A stretch of DNA of 64,000 nt from Pseudorhodoplanes sp. (GCA_032027085.1 JAVSMS010000001.1:529711-593710); one strand, 5' to 3'; counted from the first letter of the stretch, positions 43,062 to 52,528 are shown. The notes: generated by a model not told the origin, from the letters alone. Translations and numbers: made by a program.

Positions 43062-45941
43062 CTATTGGCCCAGGCGTTCCAGCAGAGCCGGGATATGCAC
43101 CTGGTCCGCCTTGTAGTTGCCGGTGAGCGTGTACATGACGATGTTGACACCGGCGCGATACGCCATCTCGCGCTGGCGCGGCTCGCTCGCCACCATCGGC
43201 AGCGTCGCCTGCCCGTCCGGGCGCATCGCCCAGGCACCGGCGAGATCGTTGGACGTGATCATGATCGAGGACACGCCGTCGCCCGCGCGCGCCGGACGTC
43301 TGGTTTCGGATTCGTCGTCGATCTGATCATTCGCCGGCAGCGCCTCGACCCAGAGCTGGCCGGTGCCGAAGCGGCCCGGAAAATCCTTCAGCAGGAAGAA
43401 CGTTTTCGTCAGCACATGATCCTTCGACACCGGCTCAAGCTCGGGAATATCGAGCGAGCCGACGATCTCGCGCAACGCCGCCATGCCGGGGCTGCGCGTC
43501 TCGCCGCCCGGTCCGGGCGGCGCCATGATCGCGTCGCGCGTATCGAACAGCACGGTGCCGCCCTGTTTCATGTAGGCATCGATCCGCGCCAGCGCCTGCT
43601 GCGAGGGTTTCGGCGCGCCGGGCACGACCGGCCAATAGATCAAGGGGAAGAAACTCAGGTCGTCGCGTGCAATATCGAGCCCGATCGGCTCGCCGGCCTC
43701 CAGCGCGGTGCGTTGCGCCATGAACAGGGTCAGTCCGCTCAGGCCCGCTTTGCTGATGGCGTCGGTTTCCGCGTCTCCCGTCACAACGTAAGCGAGGCGC
43801 GTTTCCAGCGCCGCCTTCATCGCAAAATCGTCCGCCTGCGCGGAATTTTGCGGAGGAGCAGCCGGCGCGGGCCCTGCCGGATTTGGCCTGATTTGCGCGA
43901 CGGACGGCACCGGCATTGCGACGGCGCCCGCAAGGATGGCAAACAAGATCGCCGCGGTAGCCGCGCGGCGGCGGCGCATCAGGCGACCGATGCCGCCTGA
44001 GAGCCAGAATACGATCAGCGCATCCATCAGCAGCATCGCAAGCGAAGCCAGCAGAATGGGCCCCCGCAGATCGAGCGGCTCGGTCAGCCGATAGGCTTCA
44101 CGGCGCGCGTTCAGGCCGGCATAATCCATCGGTTGCAAGCGGTCGGCCGGCGCGAGTGTATTCACCGCCAGCAATCCTTCCGGTGGACCATAAAAGCCTG
44201 GCGGAAAATCTGCCGTTGCGCGCGCGCTGAAATTGGCCGGGACCGGCTTTGCGCTCGCCGTCGACGCAGTGAAGGCACCGAAGCCGTCCAGCACGCGCGC
44301 CGGTGCCAGGGTCTCCCGCTCGCGCGCGGCTTTCTCGCCCGGCTCGGTGGCCGCCACCGCTGTTCCCGACAACGCGACGACGCGCTTCAGCATGTCAACA
44401 AAGGCGCCCGACAGCGGCAGGTCGGACCAGCGCGTATCGGCAGTGACGTGAAACAGGACCACCATTCCTTTGCCACGCCGCGCGCCGGTGACCAGCGGCG
44501 TGCCGTCGGCAAGAGTCGCCCAGGTACGATCGGACAAGCCAGCTTCCGGTTCGGCAAGTACCTGGCGATTGACGGTGACATCATTCGGCACCGTCATGCC
44601 GGCAAACGGGCTTTCGCGCGAAAAAGCCGCGAGCGCCTGCGGCTTTTCCCAGCTCAGGCTGCCGCCGAGCGTGCGGCCGCCGCGGCGCAGCCGCACCGGC
44701 ACAAGATCGTCGTCGGCCGCGGCAAGCCGCGGACCGGCAAAGCGCACCAGCACGCCGCCATCCTCGATCCATTTCGACAGCCGCTCGCGCGCGCCGCCGA
44801 CGACGTTGCCGACATCCGCAAGGATCAGCATGGGCACATTCTGATCGAGGAACCGCACCACCGCCTCGGACGGCGACACCCGCTCGCCCATGCGCACATC
44901 GGCGAAGGGACCGAGCGCACGCGACAGATAATAGGTGGAGGCAAGCAACGGCTGCGCCGTATCCGCAGTCGCGCCCGTGATCACGCCGACGGTACGGCGC
45001 CGCCATCTATTGTCGAGCAATTGCACCGCGCCGGCCGAACGTTCATTCGCGATCTCAAGCCGTGCAATATCGTTGCGTATCTCTACCGGCAGGGTGAATT
45101 CGGCATCGGCCTCGCGCTCACTGCTCTTGTATTGATAGCGTGCTTCGCCGAGCGGCAGCCCTTTCAGGTCGAGCGCACGCACCACGCCTTGATCGGCGCC
45201 GGCAGCGGCCGATCGCAACACCTTCACTGTCAGCGAACCGGCGGCGTTGTTGGCCGCCGTCAAAGCCTGCGCCGGGGCCACCCCGCCCTCGACCACCGTG
45301 ATCGAGCGATCGTCGAGCAATCCGGCCAAGGCAGTCACAAACTCGCTCGAGCGGCCGACATCCACCCCATCCGACAGCCAGATCAGTTCGACGTCGGGCG
45401 TCGCCGCGAGAAACCGTGTCAAGGCGGGCAACGCCTCGCTGCGCTCCACGGAATGCGGTTTGGGCTGCAACTGGCGCAATTGCACGCGCGCGGCGGCGGG
45501 GTTCTGCAGCGCGATGCCGCGATGCGCTTCCGAAACGGGAATAATGGCGACGCCGCGATTGTCGGCTTCGGCACGCGCCAGCGCATCTTCGCCAGTACGA
45601 ATGCGCGCCTCCCATGTGGCGGCGGCCGCCCAGCCATCATCGATGAGCAACGCCAGCGGCGCCCTGCCGCCTGAAGTTGCAACCGACGGATTCCATTGCG
45701 GACCGGCTGCCGCAATGATCACCAACGCGGTCAGCGCCAGACGCAACAAGGTAAGCCACCAAGGCGTGCGCGCTGGCGTCTCTTCCTTCGGAACGATATC
45801 GAAGAGAAGCCGTGCCGGCGGAAATTCCAGCCGGCGCGGACGTGGCGGGATCAGCCGCAATAGCCACCACAGCACCGGAAGGCTGAGGAGGCCCAGCAGA
45901 ACGAGAGGCTGCGCGAAGCCGATGGGAAGGCCGCCGATCAT
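43062..45941 (-). CDS. DUF4159 domain protein with BatA-like N-terminus
   Basis: A 959-residue membrane protein. The N-terminus (PLVLLGLLSLPVLWWLLRLI) matches the BatA/aerotolerance-type region, followed by a von Willebrand-like domain with ALLIDDGWAAAATWEARI (~residue 102). A helix near residues 640-665 leads to a C-terminal DUF4159 domain (FFPLIYWPVVPGAPKPSQQA, ~775). It overlaps the DUF58 gene start region by four bases (ATGA), so translation is coupled. The operon order MoxR-DUF58-DUF4159-membrane protein is common in alphaproteobacteria; its job is not established. Confidence 0.87.
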   Translation of the reverse strand: MIGGLPIGFAQPLVLLGLLSLPVLWWLLRLIPPRPRRLEFPPARLLFDIVPKEETPARTPWWLTLLRLALTALVIIAAAGPQWNPSVATSGGRAPLALLIDDGWAAAATWEARIRTGEDALARAEADNRGVAIIPVSEAHRGIALQNPAAARVQLRQLQPKPHSVERSEALPALTRFLAATPDVELIWLSDGVDVGRSSEFVTALAGLLDDRSITVVEGGVAPAQALTAANNAAGSLTVKVLRSAAAGADQGVVRALDLKGLPLGEARYQYKSSEREADAEFTLPVEIRNDIARLEIANERSAGAVQLLDNRWRRRTVGVITGATADTAQPLLASTYYLSRALGPFADVRMGERVSPSEAVVRFLDQNVPMLILADVGNVVGGARERLSKWIEDGGVLVRFAGPRLAAADDDLVPVRLRRGGRTLGGSLSWEKPQALAAFSRESPFAGMTVPNDVTVNRQVLAEPEAGLSDRTWATLADGTPLVTGARRGKGMVVLFHVTADTRWSDLPLSGAFVDMLKRVVALSGTAVAATEPGEKAARERETLAPARVLDGFGAFTASTASAKPVPANFSARATADFPPGFYGPPEGLLAVNTLAPADRLQPMDYAGLNARREAYRLTEPLDLRGPILLASLAMLLMDALIVFWLSGGIGRLMRRRRAATAAILFAILAGAVAMPVPSVAQIRPNPAGPAPAAPPQNSAQADDFAMKAALETRLAYVVTGDAETDAISKAGLSGLTLFMAQRTALEAGEPIGLDIARDDLSFFPLIYWPVVPGAPKPSQQALARIDAYMKQGGTVLFDTRDAIMAPPGPGGETRSPGMAALREIVGSLDIPELEPVSKDHVLTKTFFLLKDFPGRFGTGQLWVEALPANDQIDDESETRRPARAGDGVSSIMITSNDLAGAWAMRPDGQATLPMVASEPRQREMAYRAGVNIVMYTLTGNYKADQVHIPALLERLGQ

Positions 45942-46891
45942 GCCGCCGTCTCCGGCGCGGTCTTGGGAGTCACGAGCGACCTGTTCGCGCTTTCACCCAT
46001 GCGGCCATGCAATGACAGCACCAGTTCGCTGGCCGGCCGGTCCGTGCGATGAATGGCGAAGCTCCAACCCAGCCGATCCGTCTCCGCGCGCATCTGCGCG
46101 CGGTGTGTGGCGAGCCGTTCGAGATAGTCGTTGCGCCAGGTTTCGGCGCGGCCGGCGGTCACGCTTTCAGAGCCCTCCGGATCGAGAAACTCGACGCGCC
46201 CCGAATACGGGAACGTCTCTTCCGCGGGATCGACGATCTGCACGACATGGCCATGCGCACGCGAGCCGGACAGATATTCGATCTTGTCGGTGAAATCCGA
46301 GACGGGACTCCAGCAATCCGACAGCATTACGATTTCCGACAGCGGCGACGGCGAGAACGCCGGCGGCAGGCTGGCGCGTTCGCTGGTGTCGTGAACCAAA
46401 GCCTGCGCGATCTTGTCGATCACTTGGCGGCTGGCGGTCGGACGTATCAGTCCCGGAATGCCTACACGCTCGCCGCCTTCGACGAGCACTTCAGCGAGCG
46501 CCAGCGCCACGATCAGCGCGCGGTCGAGCTTGGATTCCGGTGCCAGGGACGACATGAACAGCATCGACGGCGAACGGTCCGGCCAGATCCAGACGGTGTG
46601 CGCAGCTTCCCATTCCTGTTCGCGCACATAGAGATGATCATCGCGCGCGGAACGCCGCCAGTCGACGCGGCGCGCCGGCTCACCGGACAGGAAGCGGCGA
46701 TATTGCCAGAAATTCTCGCCGGTGCCGGAACGTCTGCGGCCATGCAAACCGTGAATGACCGTCGCCGCAATACGGCGCGCCTCTAAGATAAGACGCGGCA
46801 TGCTCGCCGCCAGCGTTCGCGCCTGCCCGCTCGCGTGCCGAACCGCTTCCGCCTCGGCATTGTGGGTGTGTGGGCGAGGTTGGACGGCCAT
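45938..46891 (-). CDS. DUF58 domain-containing protein
   Basis: A 317-residue cytoplasmic protein with the DUF58 hallmark GENFWQYRRFLSGEPARRVD (~residue 58), then WRRSARDDHLYVREQEWEA, and a von Willebrand-like fold (TVWIWPDRSPSMLF, ~99). DUF58 proteins accompany MoxR ATPases and are thought to help assemble or activate partner proteins. It starts three bases after the MoxR gene and overlaps DUF4159 by four bases, forming a tightly coupled operon. Confidence 0.9.
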   Translation of the reverse strand: MAVQPRPHTHNAEAEAVRHASGQARTLAASMPRLILEARRIAATVIHGLHGRRRSGTGENFWQYRRFLSGEPARRVDWRRSARDDHLYVREQEWEAAHTVWIWPDRSPSMLFMSSLAPESKLDRALIVALALAEVLVEGGERVGIPGLIRPTASRQVIDKIAQALVHDTSERASLPPAFSPSPLSEIVMLSDCWSPVSDFTDKIEYLSGSRAHGHVVQIVDPAEETFPYSGRVEFLDPEGSESVTAGRAETWRNDYLERLATHRAQMRAETDRLGWSFAIHRTDRPASELVLSLHGRMGESANRSLVTPKTAPETAA

Positions 46892-46894
46892 GTC

Positions 46895-47905
46895 TTAGCC
46901 GATGCGCGCCTTCAGCCGCGAAATGACAGCTTCGACGGTTTCGCCTTCTGCCCGCGCCGCGAAAGTGAGCGCCATGCGGTGCTTCAGCACAGGCTCGGCA
47001 AGCGCAAGCACGTCATCAACCGACGGCGCCAGCCGCCCGTCGAGCAGCGCCCGCGCACGCACGGCCAGCATCAGCGCCTGGCTGGCACGGGGACCGGGCC
47101 CCCAGGCGATCAGGTGCGAGACCTCGGCCGCCGCTTCGCCCGGACGCGCCGAGCGCACCAGAGCGAGAATGGCGTCGACCACGGATTCACCCACCGGCAA
47201 ACGGCGCACCAGTCTTTGGGCGGACATAAGCTCGTCTGCCGACATCGCCGCTTTCGGCTTGCTCTCCTCGGCTCCCGTCGTGTCGAACAGCATGCGCCGT
47301 TCAGCGTCGCGATCCGGATAATGGACGTCGATCTGCATCAGAAAACGGTCAAGCTGCGCTTCCGGAAGCGGATATGTGCCTTCCTGTTCCAGTGGGTTTT
47401 GTGTCGCGAGGACATGAAACGGCTTCGGCACGTCGTGCCGCACGCCTGCAACGGTGACATGCTGTTCCTGCATGGCCTGCAGCAGGGCCGACTGGGTGCG
47501 CGGGCTGGCGCGGTTGATTTCGTCCGCCATCAGCAATTGCGCAAAAACCGGTCCCGGAATGAAGCGGAAGCTGCGCTTGCCGCCCGGACTTTCTTCCAGC
47601 ACTTCCGATCCGAGGATGTCGGAGGGCATCAAATCGGGGGTGAACTGGATACGGCGGGCGTCGAGGCCCAGGACCGTGCCCATGGTGTCCACCAGCTTGG
47701 TCTTGGCGAGGCCCGGCACGCCAACCAGCAAGGCGTGGCCGCCGGAGAGAATGGTGGTTAGGGCCTGCTCAACCACATGCTCCTGGCCGAAAATGACGGC
47801 ACCTATGGCATCCTTGGCGGCACGGGCGTGGGCGGCGGTCAATTCCGCCGTCCGTACAATCATATCTTCAAGCTTGTCGAGGCTTTCGCCGCTGGATACC
47901 GCCAT
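46895..47905 (-). CDS. MoxR-family AAA+ ATPase
   Basis: A 336-residue AAA+ chaperone-like ATPase. Walker A is GVPGLAKTK (~residue 68), Walker B is LLMADEINRASPRTQSALLQ (~127), and sensor elements lie in VLATQNPLEQEGTYPLPEAQ and DRFLMQIDVHYP. MoxR enzymes use ATP to mature protein complexes. A GGAGCAGG site precedes the ATG. It heads the four-gene operon running down to 40930. It is divergent from the DUF1285 gene; the ~200-base gap holds both promoters. Confidence 0.95.
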   Translation of the reverse strand: MAVSSGESLDKLEDMIVRTAELTAAHARAAKDAIGAVIFGQEHVVEQALTTILSGGHALLVGVPGLAKTKLVDTMGTVLGLDARRIQFTPDLMPSDILGSEVLEESPGGKRSFRFIPGPVFAQLLMADEINRASPRTQSALLQAMQEQHVTVAGVRHDVPKPFHVLATQNPLEQEGTYPLPEAQLDRFLMQIDVHYPDRDAERRMLFDTTGAEESKPKAAMSADELMSAQRLVRRLPVGESVVDAILALVRSARPGEAAAEVSHLIAWGPGPRASQALMLAVRARALLDGRLAPSVDDVLALAEPVLKHRMALTFAARAEGETVEAVISRLKARIG

Positions 47906-48109
47906 GTCCTGCTCCTTGTTTGGCCCCGCTTGTACAGATTGAATGCACCAAGCGCGCCAGCGGAACCGAAGGCGAATCTCCCGCTGGTTCGTTACACATC
48001 TGCAGCTTACGCTATTTTCGCGAGCGCGCAGGGGGTGATCTCCCGATCACATTTATGCGCGCCAAGTCGCATCGTAAAAATGTCATTGAAAGCAGCCTCA
48101 AGAGAAAGA

Positions 48110-48709
48110 ATGGCGAAGGAAAGGCAGGAAAACTCGGCCCATTTCGAGGGCATCGCGGGTGCTGCGCGCCGCGCTGGGGAAAAAGGTCCGCCGCCGGTCC
48201 ACCTCTGGAACCCGCCCTTTTGCGGCGATCTCGACATCCGGATCGCGGCGGATGGAACCTGGTTCTACATGGGCAGCCCGATCGGCCGTTCGGCGCTGGT
48301 GAAACTCTTTGCCTCGGTGCTGAAGCGGGAAGGACAGAAATATTTCCTGGTCACGCCGGTTGAGAAAGTCGGCATCCGCGTGGACGACGCGCCGTTCCTC
48401 GCCGTCGACATGACCGTGAGACAATCCGCGGGGCGGCCGGTCCTCGCATTCCGTACCAACGTCGACGATCATATCACCTGCGACGCCGAACATCCTCTCC
48501 GCTTCCAGTGCGAAGAAGGCTCCGGCGGCTTGAAACCCTATCTGCATGTGCGACGGGATCTCTGGGCCAAGGTCACACGCGCCTTGTTCTACGATCTTGT
48601 CGCGCGTGGCGAGGAGCGCGAGGTCGGTGGACGGCGCATGTTCGGCGTCGCGTCGGGCGAGGCGTTTTTTGCGATGGCCGAAGCGGATTCGTTGAAGGAA
48701 TTTGCCTGA
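48110..48709 (+). CDS. DUF1285 domain-containing protein
   Basis: A 199-residue soluble protein with the DUF1285 pattern: PPVHLWNPPFCGDLDIRIAA (~residue 25), DGTWFYMGSPIGRSALVKLF and KYFLVTPVEKVGIRVDDAPF. Family members are small beta-rich proteins of unknown function. The start at 48110 (MAKERQ) is preferred by an AGAGAAAG upstream; ATG 48080 is an alternative. Its stop codon overlaps the ATG of the next gene (TGATG), so it heads a coupled operon of DUF1285, CoA pyrophosphatase, DUF6111 and CCA-adding enzyme. Confidence 0.88.
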   Translation: MAKERQENSAHFEGIAGAARRAGEKGPPPVHLWNPPFCGDLDIRIAADGTWFYMGSPIGRSALVKLFASVLKREGQKYFLVTPVEKVGIRVDDAPFLAVDMTVRQSAGRPVLAFRTNVDDHITCDAEHPLRFQCEEGSGGLKPYLHVRRDLWAKVTRALFYDLVARGEEREVGGRRMFGVASGEAFFAMAEADSLKEFA

Positions 48710-49371
48710 TGGATATTGCCAACGGATCTGCAGCAACAGCGGACACAGATTTTTTCCGCCGCGCTGAAAAACGACTGTCGCTCGATGTTCCGGCGGGGCT
48801 TACCGATCCTGACATGCTGCCGAAGCGGGGCGATCACGACCTTGATCCGGTAGCGTCGGCGATCGCCGCGGTGCGGCCGATCAAGCCGGCGGCGGTCCTC
48901 ATTCCTGTGATCGAACGCAACGAGCCGATGGTGCTGCTCACCCAGCGCGCGGTGCATCTGCCGGATCATCCCGGACAGATCGCCTTTCCCGGCGGGAAGA
49001 TCGATGCGTCCGATGCGACACCGCTGGCCGCAGCCTTGCGGGAAGCCGACGAAGAAATTGGCCTGACGGGGGCATTCGTCCAGCCGGTCGGCTATCTCGA
49101 TCTTTATCTAACGACGCTCGGCTATCGTATCGTGCCGGCTCTGGCGCGGGTGCGGCCCGGCTTCTCGCTGGCGCTCAATCGCGCCGAGGTGGATGACACG
49201 TTCGAGGTGCCCCTCGCCTTCCTCATGGAAGCGGCCAACCATCAGCGCCACAGCCGCGAATGGCAGGGGATGACGCGGCACTATTACGCCATTCCGTTCG
49301 GCGAGCGCTACATCTGGGGTGTGACTGCGGGTATCCTGCGGAATCTCTATGAAAGGATTTATCAGGAATGA
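48709..49371 (+). CDS. CoA pyrophosphatase (Nudix)
   Basis: A 220-residue Nudix enzyme of the coenzyme A diphosphatase type. The UPF0035 signature (LLTQRAVHLPDHPGQIAFPG, ~residue 81) precedes the Nudix box (GGKIDASDATPLAAALREAD then EEIGL, ~100-125), the combination that identifies CoA-cleaving members. It hydrolyses CoA or its oxidised forms to phosphopantetheine and 3',5'-ADP. The ATG overlaps the DUF1285 stop codon by one base, and its own stop overlaps the next gene by four. Confidence 0.92.
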   Translation: MDIANGSAATADTDFFRRAEKRLSLDVPAGLTDPDMLPKRGDHDLDPVASAIAAVRPIKPAAVLIPVIERNEPMVLLTQRAVHLPDHPGQIAFPGGKIDASDATPLAAALREADEEIGLTGAFVQPVGYLDLYLTTLGYRIVPALARVRPGFSLALNRAEVDDTFEVPLAFLMEAANHQRHSREWQGMTRHYYAIPFGERYIWGVTAGILRNLYERIYQE

Positions 49372-49631
49372 TCAGGGGCATCCTCATCGATATCGCGCTG
49401 TTCCTGACCCCTTTTGTGCTCTATGCAGCCTTTCTGCTCGCCACGCGCGCCGGCGTGCTGCATCCGGAATCCTGGCCGTTGCGCGTCCTCGTCTGGCTGA
49501 CGCTGTCGGCGCTTGTCTTGCTGATCGGCAGTTCCTTTTATTTGGCACAACGTTCCGGCGCGCCCGCAGGCTCGGAATATGTGCCGCCGCATATGGAGAA
49601 CGACAAACTGGTGCCGGGGCAGATCAAGTGA
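49368..49631 (+). CDS. DUF6111 family membrane protein
   Basis: An 87-residue inner-membrane protein with two helices (IDIALFLTPFVLYAAFLL and RVLVWLTLSALVLLIGSSFY) and a soluble tail (SEYVPPHMENDKLVPGQIK) that is typical of the DUF6111 family. The family is largely restricted to Hyphomicrobiales and nearly always lies between a CoA pyrophosphatase gene and the CCA-adding enzyme gene. Function is unknown. Overlaps both neighbours by one to four bases. Confidence 0.9.
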   Translation: MIRGILIDIALFLTPFVLYAAFLLATRAGVLHPESWPLRVLVWLTLSALVLLIGSSFYLAQRSGAPAGSEYVPPHMENDKLVPGQIK

Positions 49632-50869
49632 TGACGGCGCGCCTGGAAGACGCAAAATGGCTGCGGCACGGTCCCCTGGTGCGGCTGCTGGATGTGCTCG
49701 ACCGCGACGGGGAAGAGGCGCGCGTGGTCGGCGGCGCGGTGCGCAACGCGCTGCTCGGAATGCCGATTCACGAATTCGATGTCGCCACCACGGCGGAGCC
49801 GCAGACCGTTGTCGCCCGCGCCGAACAAGCGAGCTTCAAAACAGCGCCGACCGGCATCGATCATGGCACCGTCACCGTCATCGTCGAGGGCCGGCCGTTC
49901 GAGGTGACAAGCCTGCGCCAGGATGTCGAAACCTACGGCCGCAAGGCGAAAGTCGCATTCGGCCGCGACTGGAAGGCGGACGCCGAACGGCGCGATTTCA
50001 CCATCAACGCGCTGTCGGTGACGCGCGACGGCACCGTGCATGATTATGTCGGCGGACTGGCCGATCTCGCGGCGCGGCGCGTGCGCTTTATCGGACGCGC
50101 GGCGGACCGCATCGCCGAGGACTACCTGCGCATCCTGCGCTTCTTCCGCTTTCACGCCGCCTATGGCGAAGGGCTGCCGGATGCGGACGGACTGGCCGCC
50201 TGCATCGCGGCGCGTGCGGGTCTCGCGGGCCTGTCGCGCGAGCGTATCCGAATGGAATTGCTGAAGCTGCTTGCGGCACCGCACGCGGTGCCGGTGCTGG
50301 CTGTGATGTCGGAAACCGGATTGCTGGTGTCGCTTCTCGGCGGCGTGCCGCTGCTCGCCTCGCTGAGCAACATGATGAAAGCGGAGAATGCCATCGGGCT
50401 CGCGGCCGATCCCGTCCGCCGTCTCGGCGCGTTGGGTGTGATCGTTTCCGAGGATGCAAAGCGGCTGACGCAACGCTTGCGGCTCGCCAATGCCGAACAC
50501 GATCGCCTAGAATCGATGGGCGACGGCTGGTGGCGCATCTGCGCGCAATCGTCGGCAAAGGACATGCGCGCCTTGCTCTACCGGCTGCAGACCGAGCGCT
50601 TTATCGACCGCATATTGCTCGCATGGAGTCGTTCGCCGGAAAGTCTGTCGGACGCGCATTGGCAGGAAATGGCCGGCCTGCCGCGCCGCTGGACGCCGCC
50701 GGATTTTCCGATCGCCTCCGCGCAAGTCATGGCGCGCGGCGTGCCGAAAGGTCCGCTGCTGGGGCGGGTGCTGCGCAGTGCCGAGCAAACCTGGATCGCC
50801 GCCGATTTTCCGGCCGATCAAGAATCCATTGACCGCATTCTCGACAACGCAATCGCAGCAACAAAATAA
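49631..50869 (+). CDS. cca: CCA-adding tRNA nucleotidyltransferase
   Basis: A 412-residue class II nucleotidyltransferase that adds or repairs the 3'-CCA end of tRNAs. The head-domain motifs are visible: RVVGGAVRNALLGMPIHEFD (~residue 31), where the first catalytic acid is Glu rather than Asp as in rhizobial relatives, then RRDFTINAL (~118) and GRAADRIAEDYLRILRFFRF (~156). The start at 49631 overlaps the DUF6111 stop. It is the last gene of the operon and is followed by a strong terminator. Confidence 0.95.
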   Translation: MTARLEDAKWLRHGPLVRLLDVLDRDGEEARVVGGAVRNALLGMPIHEFDVATTAEPQTVVARAEQASFKTAPTGIDHGTVTVIVEGRPFEVTSLRQDVETYGRKAKVAFGRDWKADAERRDFTINALSVTRDGTVHDYVGGLADLAARRVRFIGRAADRIAEDYLRILRFFRFHAAYGEGLPDADGLAACIAARAGLAGLSRERIRMELLKLLAAPHAVPVLAVMSETGLLVSLLGGVPLLASLSNMMKAENAIGLAADPVRRLGALGVIVSEDAKRLTQRLRLANAEHDRLESMGDGWWRICAQSSAKDMRALLYRLQTERFIDRILLAWSRSPESLSDAHWQEMAGLPRRWTPPDFPIASAQVMARGVPKGPLLGRVLRSAEQTWIAADFPADQESIDRILDNAIAATK

Positions 50870-50897
50870 AAAAGCCCCGGCCGAGACCGGGGCTTTT
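50870..50897. terminator. Bidirectional intrinsic terminator
   Basis: AAAAGCCCCGG-CCGAGA-CCGGGGCTTTT, with A and T tracts on both sides, lies between the convergent cca gene and the outer-membrane barrel gene and can end both transcripts. Confidence 0.88.
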
Positions 50898-50917
50898 GTT
50901 TTCAGATGCTTGCGCGA

Positions 50918-51619
50918 TCAGTAGTTCGCGACAACCGGAGCCTTGCCCCAACCACCGAAGCGATAGTTGATGCCGGCCTTGATCAGGTGAACGTTGGTGT
51001 CCACATCAACCGGGAAAGCACCGAAGGTGTAGGTGTCCTTGCCGAAGTCGAGGTAATTATACTCGAGCTTCGCGGACCATTGCGGCGCCAGCGCCCATTC
51101 GACACCGGTGCCCAGCGTCCAGCCGACGCGCGTGTCGCTGGCTGTAACGCCGAGATAAGTATAGTCCTTGTCAGCCCAAGCAGCACCGCCCTTCACATAC
51201 CACATCCAATTATCCCACGCGTAGCCGACGCGGCCAGTGAGGGTGGCATACCAATTGTGTTCCGACGTGAACGGCGCGCCCACAAGCGGAGCGCTTCCAT
51301 CGGCACCCGACCACGACCAGTCGCCTTCGATACCGAACACCCAGCGATCAGCCTGCCAATTGTAGCCGGCCTGCACACCGCCAATGAATCCATCCGGATC
51401 CGTCGAGACGACCGCGCCCGTGGTGATATCGGTCGCATCTTCGCTGCTCCACGCACCACCAACATGCCCACCGAGATAGAAGCCGCTCCAGTTGTAAGCC
51501 GCAACGACGGCAGGTGCAGGCGCCTTGTAAACCGGACGGCCAAGATCGGCCGCCGAAGCAGACTGCGCGCCGAGAGCGAGGCCGGCAGCCGCCAGAAGAG
51601 AGAGTGTTACCTTACGCAT
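50918..51619 (-). CDS. Omp25/31-type outer-membrane beta-barrel protein
   Basis: A 233-residue porin-like protein with a 23-residue signal peptide (ALGAQSASAAD), then AYNWSGFYLGGHVGGAWSSE, a hallmark of the rhizobial/Brucella Omp25-Omp31 eight-strand barrels. Alternating hydrophobic strands run through to the terminal segment YRFGGWGKAPVVANY. It probably supports outer-membrane integrity. The gene is alone on its strand between two terminators or promoters. Confidence 0.93.
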   Translation of the reverse strand: MRKVTLSLLAAAGLALGAQSASAADLGRPVYKAPAPAVVAAYNWSGFYLGGHVGGAWSSEDATDITTGAVVSTDPDGFIGGVQAGYNWQADRWVFGIEGDWSWSGADGSAPLVGAPFTSEHNWYATLTGRVGYAWDNWMWYVKGGAAWADKDYTYLGVTASDTRVGWTLGTGVEWALAPQWSAKLEYNYLDFGKDTYTFGAFPVDVDTNVHLIKAGINYRFGGWGKAPVVANY

Positions 51620-51880
51620 TCGATGTCCCCCGTTTTGGGTGTGTTAGATTTCGAGCAGAAGGGAATCCGCTTGTCGTCCCAGACGCTCTGCTAAGAACCA
51701 ATTAGGGCGAAAGTTCCTCATAAATCGTCACCATGCTGCCTTATTCCCCTTTCGCCGCGCCATGTGACTGTCACGCAACACTTATGATGCGTGAATGGAA
51801 GAGCTGACGGTGGGATGGTAGTGAGACGCTTTGGAAACTCGACGATCTGCGAAGGCAGGGTAAACAGGCAGTTAAATGTC

Positions 51881-52374
51881 ATGCGGAGATTGTGGCGCGC
51901 GCTTGCCATATTTCTGCTCGGTGCCGTGGTCGGCACCGGTTCGGCGTCGCGCTCGGTTTCTTTCTTTTTCCGTTTGTTTTTCCACCTCCGCCCGCCAGCG
52001 AAACCATAAGTGAGGCGGATCGCGCGACGCTGGTTGCGACCGGCACCTTCATTCACGCCATGCCATCCGATCCCATTCATTGGGGCCGCGGAAAGGTCAG
52101 CGTCTATGAGCGGGCTGTTTTCCTTGAGCCGGATTTCGAGGTCGGACCTGGTCCGGCCTATCATGTCTATCTCGTGCCGAAGGCCATGATCCGTGACGAA
52201 GACGACATGACGAATGTGACGTTCGTCGATCTTGGCCGGTTGCGCGCATTCAAGGGAAGTCAGCGCTACGCCATTCCGGCCGGCGTCGATCTGAACGCTT
52301 TTCCCAGTGTCATCATCTGGTGCGAGCGCTTTGGCGTGCTGATTTCGCCCGCCGATCTGAAGCCGGTTTCCTGA
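51881..52374 (+). pseudogene. Frameshifted DM13-domain membrane protein
   Basis: The start at 51881 gives MRRLWRALAIFLLGAVVGTG, a normal N-terminal membrane anchor. About codon 20 the frame then runs into Ser/Phe/Arg-rich nonsense and stops near 52009. From 51940 the other frame continues the expected family sequence (FGVALGFFLFPFVFPPPP, then ATGTFIHAMPSD) through a DM13-type domain (LEPDFEVGPGPAYHVYLVPK) to a stop at 52374. Inserting one base after ACCGG (51935-51939) restores a single ~165-codon gene. DM13 domains are thought to act in electron transfer or redox. Either the gene is truly broken or the sequence has one missing base. Confidence 0.85.
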
Positions 52375-52408
52375 CCCACCCATCTCTTGTTCAGATGTCT
52401 GCGATCCC

Positions 52409-52461
52409 GCTTGCTAATGGTGGGATAATTCCCACTTTAAGAAAGCACTCAGCCGGCAAGC
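52409..52461 (+). promoter_or_regulatory. Structured leader segment of the methyltransferase-MTHFR pair
   Basis: GCTTGC (52409-52414) pairs with GCAAGC (52456-52461) and encloses the perfect hairpin GTGGGA-TAAT-TCCCAC (52420-52435). It lies ~190 bases upstream of the methyltransferase start. Its base pattern does not match a riboswitch class I know. Confidence 0.4.
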
Positions 52462-52528
52462 AGAGGCGAGCATCTCGTGAACATAACCGTACCACCTTTA
52501 ATAGCTGTAGAATCAATAACTTAAAATT

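Noticed and set aside
51718-52383. Minus-strand frame opposite the DM13 gene
   Set aside because: No protein-like composition; shadow of the plus-strand gene.
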